Shown here: piece by piece, positions 37,455-46,763 of the stretch | Numbering within the stretch: position 1 is the first letter of the stretch | Layout: each line of letters starts with the position of its first letter | Assembly: GCF_004339525.1 (NCBI RefSeq) | Contig: NZ_SMGE01000001.1 | Span: forward strand, 124,001 to 188,000 | Length of the DNA: 64,000 nucleotides | Direction of reading: 5' to 3' | From: Flavobacterium sp. 90 | GTDB taxonomy: Bacteria > Bacteroidota > Bacteroidia > Flavobacteriales > Flavobacteriaceae | Program-made: the position numbers and the translations under genes | The notes under the pieces: generated by a model | What the model saw: only the letters and a program-made list of their open reading frames with translations | Database searches by the model: none | Told to the model about the DNA's origin: nothing

Positions 37455-37484
37455 CAAAACTCCTGTGCTTCAGGAGTTTTTTTT
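37455..37484 (+). terminator. Intrinsic terminator after the TIGR03643 gene
   Basis: ACTCCTG pairs with CAGGAGT around a five-base loop, followed by eight T. Confidence 0.85.
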
Positions 37485-37551
37485 ATATTTTAATTTTATT
37501 GTAACATTTTTGCCGAATGGTAGTCAAATACACATAACTAAACTTATTCTA

Positions 37552-39411
37552 ATGAAAAAAATACTTTATACCTTAGCTCTTGCAGTAACGCTTTGGAGCT
37601 GTAAAACAGGAAGTACTTCTGACGCTGCAAAAAGCAATGTTGTAGAGGTAAATATTAATCTTGTCGATGTAAAAGATGACAAAGTTCTGGTAACTGTTAC
37701 TCCTCCACAGATCAAAACTGACGAAATTATTTATAGCATTCCTAAAACAGTTCCCGGAACTTATTCTACGGATAATTACGGAAAATACTCTGATACTTTT
37801 AAGGCTTTTGATGCTAAAGGAAATGAATTAACTGTAAAAAGAATTGACGATAACTCGTGGTCAATTTCTAATGCTAAAACATTAAAAAAAGTTACTTATT
37901 TAGTAGGAGATACTTTTGATACTGAAAAAGGAACCGGATTTGGTAACGACGATGTATTCTCGCCAGCAGGAACAAACATCAATGCAGGAATCAATTTCTT
38001 AGTTAACACACACGGTTTTGTGGGTTATTTTCAAGATAAACTTGAAGTTCCTTACAAAGTTACGATCACACATCCTGAAACACTTTGGGGAGCAACTTCA
38101 ATGACTGATGAAGATGCAAGTAAAACAAGCGACGTTTTTACAACATCACGTTATGCAGTTTTGGTCGAGAATCCAATTATGTATTCTAAACCGGATTATA
38201 CTACATTTAACGTAAACGGAATGGATATTTTGATCGCTGTTTATTCTCCAACAGGAAAATTTACTGCAGAAAGCATCACTCCGGAAATGAAGACAATGAT
38301 GACAGCGCAGAAAAACTTTTTAGGAAAAGTAAATGCCAATAAAAAATATACTGTTTTAGTGTATTTATCATCTATGGCAAAAGACGACGCTCACGGTTTT
38401 GGAGCTTTAGAGCATCCAACTGCAACTACGGTTGTTTTACCTGAATCTATGCCAAAAGAAAAATTGGTAGAAACTATGAAAGATGTTGTTTCGCATGAGT
38501 TTTTCCATATTGTGACTCCATTGACTATCCACTCAAAAGAAATTCAGTTTTTTGATTATAATGCGCCTAAAATGTCAGAACATTTATGGATGTATGAAGG
38601 TGTAACAGAATATTTTGCTAATCTTTTTCAAATCAACCAAGGTTTGATTAATGAATCTGAATTCTATACTCGTATTGCTGACAAAATCGAACAATCAAAA
38701 TCATTAAATGACACAATGCCATTTACTGTAATGAGTAAAAATGTACTAGAGCAGCCATACAAAGACCAATACTTAAATGTGTACCAAAAAGGGGCGTTAA
38801 TTGGAATGTGTATTGATATTATCATCAGAGAAAAAAGCAACGGAGAAAGAGGTATTCTTGATTTAATGCATAAATTATCTGCTGAATATGGTGTTGAAAA
38901 ACCATTTAATGATGAAGATCTTTTTGCGAAAATCACTCAATTGACATATCCTGAAGTTGGAGAATTTTTGAATAAATATGTAGCCGGAACAACTCCAATT
39001 CCTTATGATTTTTATTTAGCTAAAGTTGGTGTTACAAAAGCTTCTGAGAAAATTCCCGGAGCAATTTTCATTAAAGGACAAACACCATACATTAGTGTAG
39101 ATAAAGCCAATAAAACAATAAGTGTTCGTTCTGATATTGATTTAAATGTGTTTTTCACTAACTTAAATCTAAAAGCTGGAGACGTAATCGTTTCTGTAAA
39201 TAATAAAGCATACAATCTTGATAATATTTATGATTTGATTACAGAAAGTGAAAACTGGAAAGAAAACGATGCAATCACTCTTCAAATCAAACGTGCAGGA
39301 AAAGAGCAAACTATTAAAGGAACTGTAAAAGTACCTTTTGAAGAAAAAGAAACTTTTAAAGCAACTGACGCTTCTAAAGACAAACTTAAAAATGCTTGGT
39401 TAAAAGGATAA
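37552..39411 (+). CDS. M61 family metallopeptidase with PDZ domain, lipoprotein
   Basis: 619 residues from ATG 37552, chosen for the lipobox LWSCKTG; the frame extends upstream through the preceding terminator, which excludes the longer start. Zinc motif HEFFH near residue 314 and the downstream glutamate in MYEGVTEYF give the gluzincin pattern of M61 glycyl aminopeptidases. A PDZ-like domain lies near 500-600 (AGDVIVSVNNKAYNL). Probably anchored in the envelope and cutting peptides. Confidence 0.92.
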   Translation: MKKILYTLALAVTLWSCKTGSTSDAAKSNVVEVNINLVDVKDDKVLVTVTPPQIKTDEIIYSIPKTVPGTYSTDNYGKYSDTFKAFDAKGNELTVKRIDDNSWSISNAKTLKKVTYLVGDTFDTEKGTGFGNDDVFSPAGTNINAGINFLVNTHGFVGYFQDKLEVPYKVTITHPETLWGATSMTDEDASKTSDVFTTSRYAVLVENPIMYSKPDYTTFNVNGMDILIAVYSPTGKFTAESITPEMKTMMTAQKNFLGKVNANKKYTVLVYLSSMAKDDAHGFGALEHPTATTVVLPESMPKEKLVETMKDVVSHEFFHIVTPLTIHSKEIQFFDYNAPKMSEHLWMYEGVTEYFANLFQINQGLINESEFYTRIADKIEQSKSLNDTMPFTVMSKNVLEQPYKDQYLNVYQKGALIGMCIDIIIREKSNGERGILDLMHKLSAEYGVEKPFNDEDLFAKITQLTYPEVGEFLNKYVAGTTPIPYDFYLAKVGVTKASEKIPGAIFIKGQTPYISVDKANKTISVRSDIDLNVFFTNLNLKAGDVIVSVNNKAYNLDNIYDLITESENWKENDAITLQIKRAGKEQTIKGTVKVPFEEKETFKATDASKDKLKNAWLKG

Positions 39412-39427
39412 TTTCTTTTCAAGACAT

Positions 39428-39460
39428 AAAAAAACCGACAAGTGATTGTCGGTTTTTTTT
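39428..39460. terminator. Bidirectional intrinsic terminator
   Basis: AAAAAAACCGACAA and TTGTCGGTTTTTTTT form a strong stem with a four-base loop between the M61 gene and the leftward 39547 gene. Confidence 0.85.
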
Positions 39461-39485
39461 ATGGTTTGTCTTTACTTATGTCTTT

Positions 39486-39518
39486 ACCTTTGTCAAAGTT
39501 TAAAACTTTGACAAAGGT
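39486..39518. repeat. CCTTTGTCAAAG palindrome, copy 1
   Basis: ACCTTTGTCAAAGTTT and AAACTTTGACAAAGGT form a near-perfect palindrome. Other copies: 56602-56634 and 56794-56826. Confidence 0.85.
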
Positions 39519-39546
39519 TTCCGACCTCGCTCGAACTGTCAGCGTA

Positions 39547-39990
39547 TTATTTCTTAACCGGAAATTTCCAGTCAAATTCGTCTTTATCATTGATGATTGC
39601 TCCTACTTCGAATTTTACAACTTCGTCAAATTCTGTTTGTAGAATAAACCAATTGTCTTCATTGAAATAATTTTCGAAAGTATCAAAAGTCTCCTGAGTA
39701 TATTTTGTAATTCCTTTTGTTGCTAAATCTTTCTTTACATCAGCAATTTTTCTTCCGATTAACTTAAAGCCAAAAACTTCTAAATCATTACTTGAAGCTA
39801 CTACATAACCCAATTTCAAGTCTTCTTCCTGATAAAATGTCAATCTGATTTTTTGTGCGTTGTATACAAAAATCACATTATCATCTTCGTCTTTATAATT
39901 TTTATCAGGTTTTCCTAAAGCAGCTGTTACATCGTTTTGCTTCATTCCGAAAAGCAATTTATCAATTCCTGATTTTAGATTTATTTTCAT
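39547..39990 (-). CDS. Conserved hypothetical protein
   Basis: 147 residues, no signal peptide, so cytoplasmic. Alternating strands and helices: MKINLKSGIDKLLFGMKQND, VIFVYNAQKIRLTFY, FGFKLIGRKIADVKKDL, NWFILQTEFDEVVKFEVG. Two halves look like related repeats. Not a family I can name; neighbours give no clue. Confidence 0.7.
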   Translation of the reverse strand: MKINLKSGIDKLLFGMKQNDVTAALGKPDKNYKDEDDNVIFVYNAQKIRLTFYQEEDLKLGYVVASSNDLEVFGFKLIGRKIADVKKDLATKGITKYTQETFDTFENYFNEDNWFILQTEFDEVVKFEVGAIINDKDEFDWKFPVKK

Positions 39991-40333
39991 ATTTACTTTT
40001 ATTTAAAGTGCAAATTTCGTGAAGTTTTTATAAAATCTATTCATGTTTGAGTATTATTAATTTTTTCGCCACGAATTTCATCAATTTTCATGAATTATAT
40101 TTGTCCTTTTTTGCCACAGATTAAAAGGATTAGAAATGATTAAAAAAAATCCGCTAAAATCTGTAAAATCTGCGTGAAACTTTTTCTAAATAACCCTTCG
40201 ACTTCTCTCAGGGTGACACAAAATAAAGAAACCTAACAGGTTTTAAAAACCTGTTAGGTTTGCATCTCGATTAGAGACTGAAAGCCTAAAAAACTTAGCA
40301 ACTTAGTACCTTAGAATCTCAGTACCTTACTTA
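39991..40333. repeat. Intergenic region made of repeat families
   Basis: No gene in 343 bp. It holds GCCACGAATTTCATC at 40068 and GCCACAGATTAAAAGG near 40113 with later partial complements, a CCTTCGACTTCTCTCAGG stretch near 40196, the palindrome ACCTAACAGG-TTTTAAAAA-CCTGTTAGGTT at 40230-40260, and a CTTAGCAACTTAGTACC segment at 40291-40327. Confidence 0.75.
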
Positions 40334-42664
40334 TTAATAATTCTTCTTATTCGGTTTATTACTCATATAAAAAGTAATTTTCCCGCCGTCTATTACATCC
40401 GAATGTTTCAAAAATGGTTTATCTAATTGTTTTCCGTTTAAAAGTACTTTACTCACAAAGACATTTTTATCCGATTGATTTACTGTTTCTACTTGGAAAT
40501 TTTTTCCGTTTTCTAAATTAAAAACAGCTTTTTTAACCAGCGGACTTCCCAAAGCATATTCATCTGAACCTGGCGCAACTGGATAAAATCCTAAACTGCT
40601 AAAAATATACCAAGCGCTCATTTGTCCAAAATCATCATTTCCACCTAAACCATCGGCACCATTTCTGTACATTTTTTTCAGAATCATTCTGATTTTATCT
40701 TGCGCTTTCCAAGGCGAATTTGTCCAATCGTACAAATAAACAACATGATGCGAAGGTTCGTTTCCGTGCACATAATTCCCTATAATTCCTTCTCTGGTAA
40801 TATCTTCTGTATTTTCAAAATATTTGTCCGGTAAATGCATGCTGAATAAAGAATCCAAACGAACATTAAATTTGTCATTTCCGCCCATCATTTTAATCAT
40901 TTCGGCAGGATCTTGCGGAACGTACAAACTATAATTCCATGAATTTCCTTCGATAAAACCTTGTCCGTGCGTATCTAAAGGATCAAATTCCTTTTTAAAA
41001 GTTCCGTCATTCAATTTAGGACGCATAAATCCTGTTTTGGCATCGTAAACGTTTTTATAGTTTTTAGATCTTTCGATAAATTCGTTATAAACTTCTGTTT
41101 TGCCTAACTTTTTGGCAGCCTGTGCAATTGCCCAATCGTCATAAGCATATTCTAATGTTTTAGAAACCGAAGAACCGTTTTTATCCTCAGGAACGTAACC
41201 CATTTTCATATAATAGTCTAAACCGTCATAATAAGGAACTTTTGCAGTATTTATACAAGCCTGAAGCGCTTTTTCTTTATCAAAATTCCCGTTTCCTTTT
41301 ACAATTGCATCAGCAACCACAGATACGGAATGATAGCCAATCATACACCAGTTTTCATTGGCATAATGCGACCAAATTGGCAACATTTTATGCACACTCT
41401 GATCTGAATGCGCCAACATTGAACTAATCATATCTGAGTTTCTTGCTGGTTGAACAATATTAAATAAAGGATGTAAAGCTCTGTAAGTATCCCACAAAGA
41501 ATAACTGGTATAATTTTTAAAGTTTTCGGCTTTATGCACATTCATATCCAATCCTTTGTAATTCCCGTCTAAATCCATGTATTCTGTTGGACCTAAAAAA
41601 GCGTGATACATTGAGGTATAAAAATTCACTAAATCTTCCTTTTGGATGGTTTCAATCTGAATTTTGTTCAGTTCGTTGTTCCAAACTTCCTGACTTTGTT
41701 TTTTGACTTTTTCGAAATCCCAACCCGGAACTTCTTTTTTCATATTTTCAAGCGCTCCGGCAGAACTTACCGGCGATAATGCCATTTTGATTTTGATTTT
41801 TTCACCTTCTTCTGTATTGAAATCAAAAAATAGTTTTAAGTTTTGACCTGCCATTTCAGGGAAGTTTTTAGTTTGATCAAATCTTCCCCAGAAACCTCTG
41901 TAAACACTTTTTTCCTGTGCTGCTTGTCCGTAGCTTTTAATTGGTTTACTAAAAGACATGGCAAAATAAACGGTTCTGGTTCTCGCCCAACCATTCGTTT
42001 GACGATATCCTGTGATTAAAGTATCATTCTCAACACGAACAAATGTCCATACATTTTTCTTATCGTAATTGTAAATTCCCGAAGTTAAATCCAAAATAAT
42101 ATGCGCTTCGTCAGACTTTGGAAAAGTATATTGATGCATTCCAACTCTTGTCGTTGCCGTAAGTTCGGCTTTGATTTTATGATCTTCAAGAAATACGCTG
42201 TAATAAGCTGGCTCTGCTTTTTCCGTCGAATGTGAAAACGCAGATCGATAACCTGATAATGGTTTTGAGGCTACTCCGGGATTCAATTGTAATTTTCCGG
42301 TTGTTGGCATGATTAAAAAATCTCCTAAATCTGAATGTCCTGTTCCGCTAAAATGGGTATGGCTAAAACCTACAATCGTTTTGTCTTCGTATTGATATCC
42401 AGCGCAATATTTATAAACTTCGCCATTGTATTTTCCGTTTAAACTGTAGGCAATTGTATCTGTTTCGGGACTTAATTGCACGCTCCCAAAAGGCACTGTA
42501 GCTCCAGGATAAGTATGTCCCATCTTGGCTGTACCAATCATTGGATCGACATACTGAATTAGATTTTTTTTCTCTATTTTCTTTTGTGCATTCATTTTAT
42601 TGCCGTAACCCAGCACTAAAAAGGTTAATCCCAAAAGAAAACTTTTACATTTCATTCTATTCAT
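40334..42664 (-). CDS. GH92 family alpha-mannosidase, secreted
   Basis: 776 residues from the ATG at 42664 (another at 42655 also leads into the signal peptide ending NKMNAQ). Motifs of GH92 are clear: YPGATVPFGSVQLSPET, GFSHTHFSGTGHSDLGDF, YTSYSLWDTYRALHP, GNEPSHHVVYLYDW, and GNDDFGQMSAWYIFSSLGFY. These enzymes are calcium-dependent exo-mannosidases, mostly alpha-1,2, acting on N-glycans or mannans. It is alone here, with no SusC/SusD pair nearby, so it is not part of a visible utilisation locus. Confidence 0.95.
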   Translation of the reverse strand: MNRMKCKSFLLGLTFLVLGYGNKMNAQKKIEKKNLIQYVDPMIGTAKMGHTYPGATVPFGSVQLSPETDTIAYSLNGKYNGEVYKYCAGYQYEDKTIVGFSHTHFSGTGHSDLGDFLIMPTTGKLQLNPGVASKPLSGYRSAFSHSTEKAEPAYYSVFLEDHKIKAELTATTRVGMHQYTFPKSDEAHIILDLTSGIYNYDKKNVWTFVRVENDTLITGYRQTNGWARTRTVYFAMSFSKPIKSYGQAAQEKSVYRGFWGRFDQTKNFPEMAGQNLKLFFDFNTEEGEKIKIKMALSPVSSAGALENMKKEVPGWDFEKVKKQSQEVWNNELNKIQIETIQKEDLVNFYTSMYHAFLGPTEYMDLDGNYKGLDMNVHKAENFKNYTSYSLWDTYRALHPLFNIVQPARNSDMISSMLAHSDQSVHKMLPIWSHYANENWCMIGYHSVSVVADAIVKGNGNFDKEKALQACINTAKVPYYDGLDYYMKMGYVPEDKNGSSVSKTLEYAYDDWAIAQAAKKLGKTEVYNEFIERSKNYKNVYDAKTGFMRPKLNDGTFKKEFDPLDTHGQGFIEGNSWNYSLYVPQDPAEMIKMMGGNDKFNVRLDSLFSMHLPDKYFENTEDITREGIIGNYVHGNEPSHHVVYLYDWTNSPWKAQDKIRMILKKMYRNGADGLGGNDDFGQMSAWYIFSSLGFYPVAPGSDEYALGSPLVKKAVFNLENGKNFQVETVNQSDKNVFVSKVLLNGKQLDKPFLKHSDVIDGGKITFYMSNKPNKKNY

Positions 42665-42808
42665 CAGGTAATTTTTTAATATTATTTTGGTCCAGAACAG
42701 TATTGGCTTTTTACTAAAACGATTTACCAATACTTTTAGGTTAGAAAAATACAACAAAATCTGCTTTTTTAAAAATATAAATTTCCCATCGCTAAATAAG
42801 GTTTTAAA

Positions 42809-42816
42809 TATCTTTG
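42809..42816 (+). promoter_or_regulatory. Candidate -7 box (TATCTTTG) for the 42844 gene
   Basis: TATCTTTG fits TAnnTTTG and lies 28 bp before the ATG at 42844. No TTG at the expected spacing. Confidence 0.35.
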
Positions 42817-42843
42817 AATTATCAGAAAAATATACCTTATCTC

Positions 42844-43467
42844 ATGAAACATTATATTTTAGTTCTAGCACTTTTTTATTCAACCTTTAGTTTTTCGCAA
42901 AGAGGAGAAAGTCATACATTAAATAAAGAGCAGATCATTAATCGAACGTTAGATCATCTTTCTGATTTTCCGGTTTACAAAGCTTTTGAATTTTCGGATA
43001 AAGGAGGATTTTATGGTTTAGTTTTATGCGAAAATCAAAAATACATTTCAAAGAATGATACTCTTAATACTAAGATTCAAGCTATTTGCACCACAAATGA
43101 ACATCGTGGTTTTTTTGAAAAATGGAGAATTAATGATCTTCTTGAAGAAACAGAACCAGCAGAAACTACTATTTGGTTTTGGACAAAATATTGCAGCGTT
43201 AAAGATCTTGATGGCGATGGTTATATGGATCCTATTATTGTTTACGGAACGAGAAATGCTAACAATGAAATTAGACGCGTGAAAATTATCACAGTTTATA
43301 AAAACAAAAAATATGCAATTCGTGCCGTTGAATGCGACTTAGATGATTGCAGAAGTTTCAAAAAAGATCAAAACTGGAATACGCTTCCGCAGAAGATAAA
43401 AACCTATGTTGATCAATTGGTTGTGAAGCTAAGAAAGGAACAAGGTTTATTATTGAAAGATGGGTAG
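42844..43467 (+). CDS. Exported protein with DxDGDG calcium-binding-like motif
   Basis: 207 residues from ATG 42844, which starts a signal peptide ending in SFSQRG; an upstream TTG at 42814 overlaps the promoter-like box. The segment VKDLDGDGYMDPIIVYG has the D-x-D-G-D-G pattern seen in dockerins and FG-GAP proteins, and a cysteine pair CDLDDC follows. It could belong to the M949_RS01915 family of surface-polysaccharide-linked proteins, but I cannot confirm it. Periplasmic or secreted. Confidence 0.75.
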   Translation: MKHYILVLALFYSTFSFSQRGESHTLNKEQIINRTLDHLSDFPVYKAFEFSDKGGFYGLVLCENQKYISKNDTLNTKIQAICTTNEHRGFFEKWRINDLLEETEPAETTIWFWTKYCSVKDLDGDGYMDPIIVYGTRNANNEIRRVKIITVYKNKKYAIRAVECDLDDCRSFKKDQNWNTLPQKIKTYVDQLVVKLRKEQGLLLKDG

Positions 43468-43843
43468 GAAGGATTTTAGATTTTAGATTGTAGATTTTAG
43501 ATTTGGGATGGTGTTAGAGGCAAGATGTTATTGTGGATCTCAATTGTAGATTTTGCAGATTTGATTTAAATTCTCGACGTTGATGGCAATAAATTTAGTA
43601 GGAACGATTTATATTGTAGCAACAAATTTCAATCCGTTGGAATAGATTACATGATATTGTAAAGTTCCGTAGGAACAATTTATATTGTAGCAACGGATTT
43701 TAATCCGTTGGTATAGATTGCGTGATATTGTAAAGTTCCGTAGGAACGATATATATTCATTTCTAATTATTACGATTTATTATCTTTGTCTGGACTGGAT
43801 TAAAATCCAGCCCTACAATATATGTCGAACCTGCGGTTCTTTT
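43468..43843. repeat. Intergenic region with 71-bp tandem repeat
   Basis: No gene. TTTTAGAT-type octamers at 43473-43507 are followed by a tandem repeat at 43599-43757: two near-identical 71-bp units beginning TAGGAAC.ATTTATATTGTAG, each with an imperfect CGGATTTTAATCCG palindrome, and a partial third unit from 43741. A related TGGATTAAAATCCAG palindrome is near 43797-43811. Confidence 0.8.
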
Positions 43844-44446
43844 TTAAAGCTTTTGCTTTAGGTTTTCTTTTACTTCGGCAAACCATTCGTCTCTTAGAAT
43901 GCTTAGAACGATTGAATCACGTCTTACTTCGCTGTTTGCGGTTGGCATGTGGCTTCTTAAAACGCCTTCGACCTTACAGCCAATGCTTTTCATAGCAGCG
44001 ACACTGCGCTCGTTATTATTATCAGCGCGGAATTCTACACGCTCCATTCCCAGAGTTTCGAAGGCAAATTGTAATAATAAAAATTTACAGTGTTTGTTAA
44101 GTCCGGTTCCTCTAAAGGCCGAACCGTACCATGTATATCCTAATTGCAGTGTTTTGTACGCCAATTGTATATCATAAAAACGTGTTGATCCCGCGTATTT
44201 TTGAGATTTTTTATCGAATACTATAAACGGAAATTCTCTTTTTTCATCTCTTGCTTTTACCGCAGATTGAATATAATTGATCAGATTTTCTTTTCCGTCA
44301 GCACCAACTAATGAATATTTCCAGGTTTCTGGTTCATTTATAGAGATTTCCAATAGATTATCAACATCTGATTCTTGTAATGGACGTAATAAAACTAAAT
44401 CGTCTTCAAGGATAATATTGTCTGAGAAACTGAAATTTGTATTCAT
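43844..44446 (-). CDS. GNAT family N-acetyltransferase
   Basis: 200 residues. The RimJ/RimL-like pattern is visible: LVLLRPLQESDVDNLLEI at the start, GYTWYGSAFRGTGLNKHCK for the acetyl-CoA loop and MERVEFRADNNNERSVAAMKSIGCKVEGVLR at the end. Cytoplasmic. The acceptor could be a protein N-terminus or a small amine. Confidence 0.92.
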   Translation of the reverse strand: MNTNFSFSDNIILEDDLVLLRPLQESDVDNLLEISINEPETWKYSLVGADGKENLINYIQSAVKARDEKREFPFIVFDKKSQKYAGSTRFYDIQLAYKTLQLGYTWYGSAFRGTGLNKHCKFLLLQFAFETLGMERVEFRADNNNERSVAAMKSIGCKVEGVLRSHMPTANSEVRRDSIVLSILRDEWFAEVKENLKQKL

Positions 44447-44884
44447 TGTTTTTTAATTTTTGATCTTATAGAATATGTAGTCCCTACGGGACAAAATGCT
44501 TCGATTTATGAATGTATTTCTACCGATATTTAATCTCTACGAGATAATTACTGTAATTTTATGATACATTCGTCTACCAACATATAATCTCTATTAGATA
44601 ATAATTACTGTAATTCACAACGCGATGGTCTTCCAATATTTAATCTCTTCGAGATATTATTCTCATGAATAAATACTCCGCTAGGAGTTATATATTGGTA
44701 GAAAAAAAATATCACCCGTAAAAATGTCCCGTAGGGACAATACTTTTTAGAAGCTCGACAAAAATTAGAATCCCGTTACGGAGTTACTTGCGAAGATTTC
44801 TCCTTCGTCGAAATGACAAGATTGTGTTTAAGTATTGAGTTTCTATGAGATTGTTATCGATATCAAGAAATTTCGAAATGATCA
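44447..44884. repeat. Intergenic region with degenerate palindromic units
   Basis: No gene in 438 bp. GTCCCTACGGGAC near 44480 and 44727 bracket three imperfect units of the form TACCnAnATnTAATCTCT..GAGAT between 44520 and 44660, then TTATATATTGGTAGAAAAAA, a string shared with the large elements at 7746 and 7968. A single arm of the TTCTCCTTCGTCGAAATGACA family lies at 44798-44818. Confidence 0.7.
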
Positions 44885-45241
44885 TTACTCACTCATTTCA
44901 TCATATCGCTCCGGAACTTGAGGATCGTACAACGGACATTTGAATTCTTCCATCAAGGCAACTAACTTGTTCATGGTTTTCCCTTCGGTTCCGTAGCAAT
45001 CAATTTTGACACTTTGTGGTGTTGTGATTACTTGAAATGCTCCTTTTCCTTTGGTATTTTGCCAGCTGTTCTCATCTACTTTTTCCCATTCTGAAAAAAC
45101 AGAATTGATTCTGTTCATGATTACCTCAACGGGAAGTTTTTCTAAGCCTTCGACTTCTTCTTTTTCGACAAGGGCTTCGTAAACTTCGTGATGGTTTAAG
45201 TAAACTTCTTCTAAATATTTCCAAAAAAGTAATTCGTACAT
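44885..45241 (-). CDS. Conserved hypothetical protein
   Basis: 118 residues, acidic, no signal peptide. Mostly helical N-terminus (YELLFWKYLEEVYLNHHEVY) then strands (GAFQVITTPQSVKIDCYG). Not recognised. It lies downstream of purM but is separated by a repeat and a terminator. Confidence 0.7.
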   Translation of the reverse strand: MYELLFWKYLEEVYLNHHEVYEALVEKEEVEGLEKLPVEVIMNRINSVFSEWEKVDENSWQNTKGKGAFQVITTPQSVKIDCYGTEGKTMNKLVALMEEFKCPLYDPQVPERYDEMSE

Positions 45242-45255
45242 AGTCTGGTGTTTTT

Positions 45256-45335
45256 TAGCCCCGATAGTAGTGAAAATCCTTTATTTTTTTCCTTTAAAAA
45301 ATTAAAGATTGTAACGGATAGCGGGATTAGCTCCT
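45256..45335 (-). repeat. TAGCCCCGATAG..AGCTCCT element, copy 1
   Basis: Reverse complement of the element at 56454-56531. Ends TAGCCCCGATAG and AGCGGGATTAGCTCCT enclose variable sequence containing AAAATCCTTT and GATTGTAACGGAT. 80 bp. Confidence 0.75.
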
Positions 45336-45354
45336 AAAAAAGCTAATTATTAAT

Positions 45355-45410
45355 AAAAAAAGGTTCTGTTGTAAACTCCAGTAAAAAACCTTTGCAACTC
45401 AGAACCTTTG
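45355..45410 (-). terminator. Probable terminator of purM
   Basis: On the minus strand AAAGGTTCTG and CAGAACCTTTTTTT form a stem with a large loop, ending in a T run 25-75 bases past the purM stop. Confidence 0.55.
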
Positions 45411-45432
45411 AACCTTTGTAACTCAAAAAAAA

Positions 45433-46611
45433 TTAATATTCGAATGTTCCGTATTCACTGGTGATAGTAAGTTTTTTAGCATCGGCTGCTTCTACTCTAC
45501 CTACGATTTGTGCATCGACATTGAATGATTTTGAAATTGCAATAATATCTTGTGCAATATTCTCCGGAACGTAAATTTCCATACGGTGACCGCAATTGAA
45601 AACCTGATACATTTCTTTCCAATCTGTTTTTGATTGTTCCTGAATTAACTTAAATAATGGTGGAACCGGAAATAAATTGTCTTTTATAATGTGGAGATTT
45701 TGAACAAAATGTAAAATTTTTGTCTGTGCTCCTCCACTGCAATGCACCATTCCGTGAATTTCGTTTGGTGTATAGGTGTCTAAAATTTTCTTGATAATTG
45801 GTGCGTAAGTTCTCGTTGGAGAAAGTACTAATTGACCTGCGTTGATTGGGCTGTTTTCTACTTCATCTGTCAAGTTTACCTGTCCTGAATAGATTAATTC
45901 TTCCGGAACAAGTGCATCATAACTTTCAGGATATTTTTTAGCCAAATATTTCCCGAAAACATCGTGACGGGCAGATGTTAATCCGTTACTTCCCATCCCG
46001 CCATTATAGCTTTTTTCGTAAGTTGCCTGACCAAAAGAAGTCAAACCAACAATTACGTCTCCGGCTTTGATATTTGCATTATCAACTACATCGCTGCGTT
46101 TCATGCGAGCGGTTACGGTAGAATCGACAATTATGGTGCGAACTACATCTCCAACATCGGCAGTTTCTCCTCCTGTTGAATGAATTGTTACGCCAAAAGA
46201 TTTTAATTCGTTGATTAATTCTTCGGTTCCGTTTATGATTGCTGAGATAACTTCGGCTGGAATTAAGTTTTTATTTCTTCCAATTGTAGAAGAAAGCAAG
46301 ATATTATCTGTTGCTCCAACGCATAATAAATCGTCGATGTTCATGATTAAAGCATCCTGAGCGATTCCTTTCCAAACTGAAATATCTCCGGTTTCTTTCC
46401 AATACATATACGCTAATGACGACTTTGTACCTGCGCCGTCTGCGTGCATAATTAAGCAATATTCTTCGTCCTGCGTTAAATAATCAGGAACAATTTTACA
46501 AAATGCTTGAGGAAATAAACCTTTATCGATGTTTTTTATGGCGTTGTGTACGTCTTCTTTTGATGCCGAAACACCTCTTTGTGCGTACCTTTTGCTAGAA
46601 TCTGAACTCAT
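45433..46611 (-). CDS. purM: Phosphoribosylformylglycinamidine cyclo-ligase (AIR synthase)
   Basis: 392 residues from ATG 46611. The frame is open to 46689 but that would start inside the terminator of the upstream operon, so the internal ATG (MSSDSSKRYAQRGVSASKED) is preferred. The PurM landmarks GAGTKSSLAYMYWKETG, IHSTGGETADVGD and GLTSFGQATYEKSYNGG are present. It makes AIR in purine synthesis. About 40 residues longer than E. coli PurM, as usual in Bacteroidota. Not linked to other pur genes here. Confidence 0.95.
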   Translation of the reverse strand: MSSDSSKRYAQRGVSASKEDVHNAIKNIDKGLFPQAFCKIVPDYLTQDEEYCLIMHADGAGTKSSLAYMYWKETGDISVWKGIAQDALIMNIDDLLCVGATDNILLSSTIGRNKNLIPAEVISAIINGTEELINELKSFGVTIHSTGGETADVGDVVRTIIVDSTVTARMKRSDVVDNANIKAGDVIVGLTSFGQATYEKSYNGGMGSNGLTSARHDVFGKYLAKKYPESYDALVPEELIYSGQVNLTDEVENSPINAGQLVLSPTRTYAPIIKKILDTYTPNEIHGMVHCSGGAQTKILHFVQNLHIIKDNLFPVPPLFKLIQEQSKTDWKEMYQVFNCGHRMEIYVPENIAQDIIAISKSFNVDAQIVGRVEAADAKKLTITSEYGTFEY

Positions 46612-46688
46612 GAAACTTAGTTTGTGTTGATGTGGTGCAAAGATAATCCCTTTTTTTAATTCTTTGATTGATTCCGATGTCTGTTTCA

Positions 46689-46724
46689 CAAAAAAATCGG
46701 CAGTTTGTTGTCTCTGCCGATTTT
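46689..46724 (-). terminator. Intrinsic terminator of the curli operon
   Basis: On the minus strand AATCGGCAG and CTGCCGATT form a nine-bp stem with a ten-base loop followed by seven T. It ends the transcript coming from csgA through the lipoprotein gene. Confidence 0.85.
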
Positions 46725-46763
46725 CTGCAATAAAATTGGTTTAAAAATTCTGGCCTTTTTCGG

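Noticed and set aside
43899..44177. 92-residue open frame opposite the GNAT gene
   Set aside because: Fully antisense to the acetyltransferase and of unlikely composition.
46612..46689. Longer start for purM
   Set aside because: It would begin inside the terminator of the curli operon; the ATG at 46611 gives the normal PurM N-terminus.
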